A DNA stretch of 8,158 bases from Thermodesulfovibrio sp. (lineage in GTDB: Bacteria > Nitrospirota > Thermodesulfovibrionia > Thermodesulfovibrionales > Thermodesulfovibrionaceae): assembly GCA_026415595.1 (NCBI GenBank), contig JAOAGU010000040.1, positions 247-8,404 of the forward strand, in the 5' to 3' direction. The translations under genes and the position numbers were made by a program. Shown one piece after another: positions 6,333-8,158 of this stretch. Positions within the stretch are counted from its first letter, which is position 1, and every line of letters starts with the position of its first letter. Below the pieces are notes generated by a model. The model was not told the DNA's origin. It searched no databases and worked only from the letters and a program-made list of their open reading frames with translations.

Positions 6333-7832
6333 ATGAATAACTTAGAGAGAAAAATTCCGCGAGTAATGTCTACACAACATCCTGACAATGTATCTATCCC
6401 CTTCTTTGCTGAAACCTCAGACATGTCAGGAGAGGATGAAATTCAGGAAGCCTATTATGCCTTTTCCCATCTTGGCTGTTGTGAACAAATGTGGGATAGT
6501 GAGGGTAAAGAGGTTGACAACTATGTTGTTAAAAAGCTTCTTACAAAATACACTCATTTTTTCAAACAAAAGAGATTAGGCAGAGAGGTATTTCTCACGT
6601 TACGAGTGCCAAATCCTGCTGTAGAAAAAGATGAGGCAAAAATTCTTCTTGAAACCCTTGAGAGCATTCCTCGTTCAATGGATGTGGCAAGGATTTTCTA
6701 TGGCGATGAGAATTTTCCTCCTGTTTTTGAGGTCATCCTTCCCCTTACAACAAATGCTCCAGAATTAAACAGAATTTATTACTTTTATAAAAATTTTCTT
6801 ATTGAAAGACAACATAAACAAATCTTTGACAGTGATATAACACTTGCTGAATGGATAGGGGAATTTCTACCTGAAAATATAAATGTCATTCCCCTTTTTG
6901 AAGATATAGAGACCACGCTTAGATGTGATGAAATAGTGTCCGATTACATAAAGGATAAAAATCTTACCTATCAAAGAGTATTTTTAGCTCGTTCTGACCC
7001 AGCTATGAACTATGGAGTTATAAGTGCTATTCTTGGGAATAAAATAGCATTGAAAAAATTGGAGAAGCTCTCAAAAGAAAAAGACATTGAAATATATCCC
7101 ATATTAGGTGCAGGTTCTCCTCCTTTTAGAGGTAATCTAACTCCTTATACAGTTGATAAAGTATTAACTGAGTATTCTTCTGTTGAGACTTTTACTGTTC
7201 AGTCAGCTTTTAAGTTTGACAATCCTGTTGAGGATGTTATTGAAGGAATTAGAAAATTGAAGCATTTCACAAGATATCCTCTGAAAGATTTTGATGAAAA
7301 TTTTGCCCTTTCAATTATAGAAAAGACATCAATGGAGTATAAAAAAGTTGTGGAAATTATCGCTCCACTAATAAATGAAGTATCTAATTTTGTACCTAAA
7401 CGGAGAATGAGAAAGCTTCATGCAGGACTTTTTGGTTATTCAAGAAGCATTGGCAAAGTCAGGCTTCCGAGAGTTATAGGATTTTGTTGCTCCTGCTATT
7501 CAATTGGACTTCCTCCTGAATTGATAGGTCTTAGTGCACTAACTGAGGAAGAAATAAGAGGCATAAAGGATGTATACAGAAATATTGCCCTTGACCTATC
7601 AATAGCAATGCAATATTTCAATCCAAAGTGCCTTGATATATTGCCAAAGGAATCCAAAAAAGCAATACTTAATTCCATTGAAATTTTAAATTCACTCAAT
7701 CTTTCCTATGAGCCTAATCTAAATCATAGAGAGATTACATCTCAGATAATCAGAATAATTAAACAGGGATTTAATCAGTCTTTAACTGAGCCAATTATAG
7801 AAGCAGCTCATATCCGAAAGTTTCTCGGATAA
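6333..7832 (+). CDS. ppcA: Archaeal-type phosphoenolpyruvate carboxylase PpcA
   Basis: The protein has 499 residues, the usual size of archaeal-type PEP carboxylase and little over half that of the classical bacterial/plant enzyme. It adds bicarbonate to PEP to make oxaloacetate and phosphate, feeding the TCA intermediates. Visible family blocks are RVMSTQHPDN (10-19), LARSDPAMNYG (218-228), GAGSPPFRGNLTP (259-271), VQSAFKFD (289-296), RKLHAGLFGYSRSIG (360-374) and LPRVIGFCCSCYSIGLPPEL (378-397). No frameshift or missing block is visible, so it should be active. It follows mutL after 22 bp, with its own -10-like box next to the ATG and no Shine-Dalgarno sequence. A short hairpin overlaps its stop codon. 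Archaeal-type PEP carboxylase is patchily distributed in bacteria, suggesting old lateral transfer, although base composition looks like the neighbours. Confidence 0.95.
   Translation: MNNLERKIPRVMSTQHPDNVSIPFFAETSDMSGEDEIQEAYYAFSHLGCCEQMWDSEGKEVDNYVVKKLLTKYTHFFKQKRLGREVFLTLRVPNPAVEKDEAKILLETLESIPRSMDVARIFYGDENFPPVFEVILPLTTNAPELNRIYYFYKNFLIERQHKQIFDSDITLAEWIGEFLPENINVIPLFEDIETTLRCDEIVSDYIKDKNLTYQRVFLARSDPAMNYGVISAILGNKIALKKLEKLSKEKDIEIYPILGAGSPPFRGNLTPYTVDKVLTEYSSVETFTVQSAFKFDNPVEDVIEGIRKLKHFTRYPLKDFDENFALSIIEKTSMEYKKVVEIIAPLINEVSNFVPKRRMRKLHAGLFGYSRSIGKVRLPRVIGFCCSCYSIGLPPELIGLSALTEEEIRGIKDVYRNIALDLSIAMQYFNPKCLDILPKESKKAILNSIEILNSLNLSYEPNLNHREITSQIIRIIKQGFNQSLTEPIIEAAHIRKFLG
7811..7831 (+). 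other. Hairpin overlapping the ppcA stop codon
   Basis: TATCCGA (7811-7817) and TCGGATA (7825-7831) are perfect 7-bp inverted repeats with a 7-base loop, ending inside the ppcA TAA. The hairpin could act in transcript ending or stability. It is followed by A-rich rather than T-rich sequence, so it is not a typical Rho-independent terminator. Confidence 0.35.
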
Positions 7833-7848
7833 ACAAGTATTATTCTTG

Positions 7849-8001
7849 AAAAATAAGCCAGCCTTTGACCATGAAAAAGCCTACAGAATAATCACAGATG
7901 GAGACGGAAGAAGTATGCCCGAGCACTTTGACCCTCAGATTCTTGAAGCCTTTAAAAAAGTTGCCTCAAAGATGGAGGAAATTTACGAGAAGAATAAGTA
8001 G
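7849..8001 (+). pseudogene. 3' remnant of an HD-GYP domain (response-regulator-type) gene
   Basis: The frame ending at TAG 7999-8001 encodes about 50 residues: KNKPAFDHEKAYRIITDGDG, then RSMPEHFDPQILEAF, and a short charged helix ending in IYEKNK. This matches the extreme C-terminus of HD-GYP phosphodiesterase proteins, where Y-K-x-A-x-x-H-E-K-A, E-G-x-G-x-HFDP and EAF close the domain. The catalytic HD and GYP motifs, the receiver domain and any start are missing. Upstream the frame runs into the ppcA coding region and stops at 7798-7800. The only ATG in frame with the conserved sequence (7915) would give 28 residues. The fragment is therefore a broken gene, not a working small protein. Its good match to the family suggests fairly recent truncation. 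Confidence 0.75.
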
Positions 8002-8018
8002 GAAAACTTACAAAAAAC

Positions 8019-8047
8019 TTGACATAACCCTCTTTTTGTATTATTAT
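8019..8047 (+). promoter_or_regulatory. Strong promoter of the downstream ATPase gene, leaderless type
   Basis: A perfect -35 TTGACA (8019-8024) is separated by 17 bp from TATTAT (8042-8047, 5 of 6 matches). This is the best sigma-70-type promoter in the window. The -10 ends 8 bp before the ATG at 8055, so the mRNA would begin at or within a base or two of the start codon. No Shine-Dalgarno sequence lies between the -10 and the ATG. Confidence 0.7.
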
Positions 8048-8054
8048 TCAAATT

Positions 8055-8158
8055 ATGAATAATTTTCATTCAAGTCTTGAATTAAAATACAAAAAAAGAC
8101 TTCTTGCCCCATTGATTCGCTCTGCTATTGAGAGTTTCCCTATAGTGGTAGTTTCTGG
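8055..8158 (+). CDS. Probable AAA ATPase (DUF4143-type), N-terminal part
   Basis: This gene runs off the right edge; 34 complete codons are visible. The sequence MNNFHSSLELKYKKRLLAPL, followed by an I-x-x-F-P-I-V-V-V-S-G stretch, resembles the start of the ATP-binding proteins of the AAA_14/DUF4143 type. In those, an R-x-L-x-x-x-I segment precedes F-P-V-V-x-x-(S/T)-G and then the Walker A motif R-Q-x-G-K-T/S. The window ends at the first residue before the expected Walker A, so the key motif is not seen. Such proteins are common accessory genes of uncertain function. The start is supported by the strong promoter placed immediately before the ATG. Confidence 0.5.
   Translation, partial: MNNFHSSLELKYKKRLLAPLIRSAIESFPIVVVS

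Noticed and set aside
7834..7848. CAAG-TATTATT-CTTG inverted repeat as the ppcA terminator
   Set aside because: The stem is 4 bp and is followed by A-rich sequence, not a T-run.
7915..8001. Small protein starting at the in-frame ATG 7915
   Set aside because: It would be 28 residues, has no ribosome-binding site or promoter, and its sequence continues upstream as a conserved HD-GYP tail, so it is better read as a gene remnant.

Overview
The window comes from an AT-rich bacterial chromosome. The content points to a Gram-negative anaerobe: an Slp-family outer-membrane lipoprotein, the alpha subunit of a ferredoxin-linked 2-oxoacid oxidoreductase, a predicted endonuclease-type MutL and an archaeal-type PEP carboxylase. 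This combination and the base composition would suit a thermophilic Nitrospirota organism of the Thermodesulfovibrio kind. That placement is inference from gene content, not a database match.

Layout. At the left edge (1-204) is the end of a small DUF202-like membrane protein gene. It is followed on the + strand by an RNase H-like 3'-5' exonuclease-type protein (242-1048) overlapping xerD (1014-1898). On the - strand, converging on xerD with only 2 bp between stops, lies a two-gene unit: vorB (4006-2930), then an MscS-type channel (2926-1901). A 63-bp divergent promoter region separates vorB from the + strand unit slp (4070-4675) and mutL (4676-6310), whose stop and start codons abut. Archaeal-type ppcA (6333-7832) follows after 22 bp. 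The right end holds a 3' remnant of an HD-GYP gene (about 7849-8001), then a strong promoter and the first 34 codons of a probable AAA (DUF4143-type) ATPase gene.

The genes do not form one pathway. Maintenance functions (nuclease, XerD chromosome dimer resolution, MutL mismatch repair) alternate with envelope functions (MscS, Slp, DUF202) and central carbon genes (VorB, PpcA).

The most interesting signals are regulatory and evolutionary. Four + strand genes each have a -10 hexamer ending 6-9 bp before the start ATG and no Shine-Dalgarno sequence, as expected for leaderless mRNAs, whereas vorB has a textbook GGAGGG site. VorB stands alone without its TPP-binding and other partner subunits. 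The HD-GYP remnant marks a likely rearrangement point next to ppcA. No CRISPR array, tRNA, rRNA, insertion sequence or obviously new multi-gene system was found. No gene-free stretch exceeds 300 bases; the longest gap between intact genes is 7833-8054, and it holds the remnant and a promoter.
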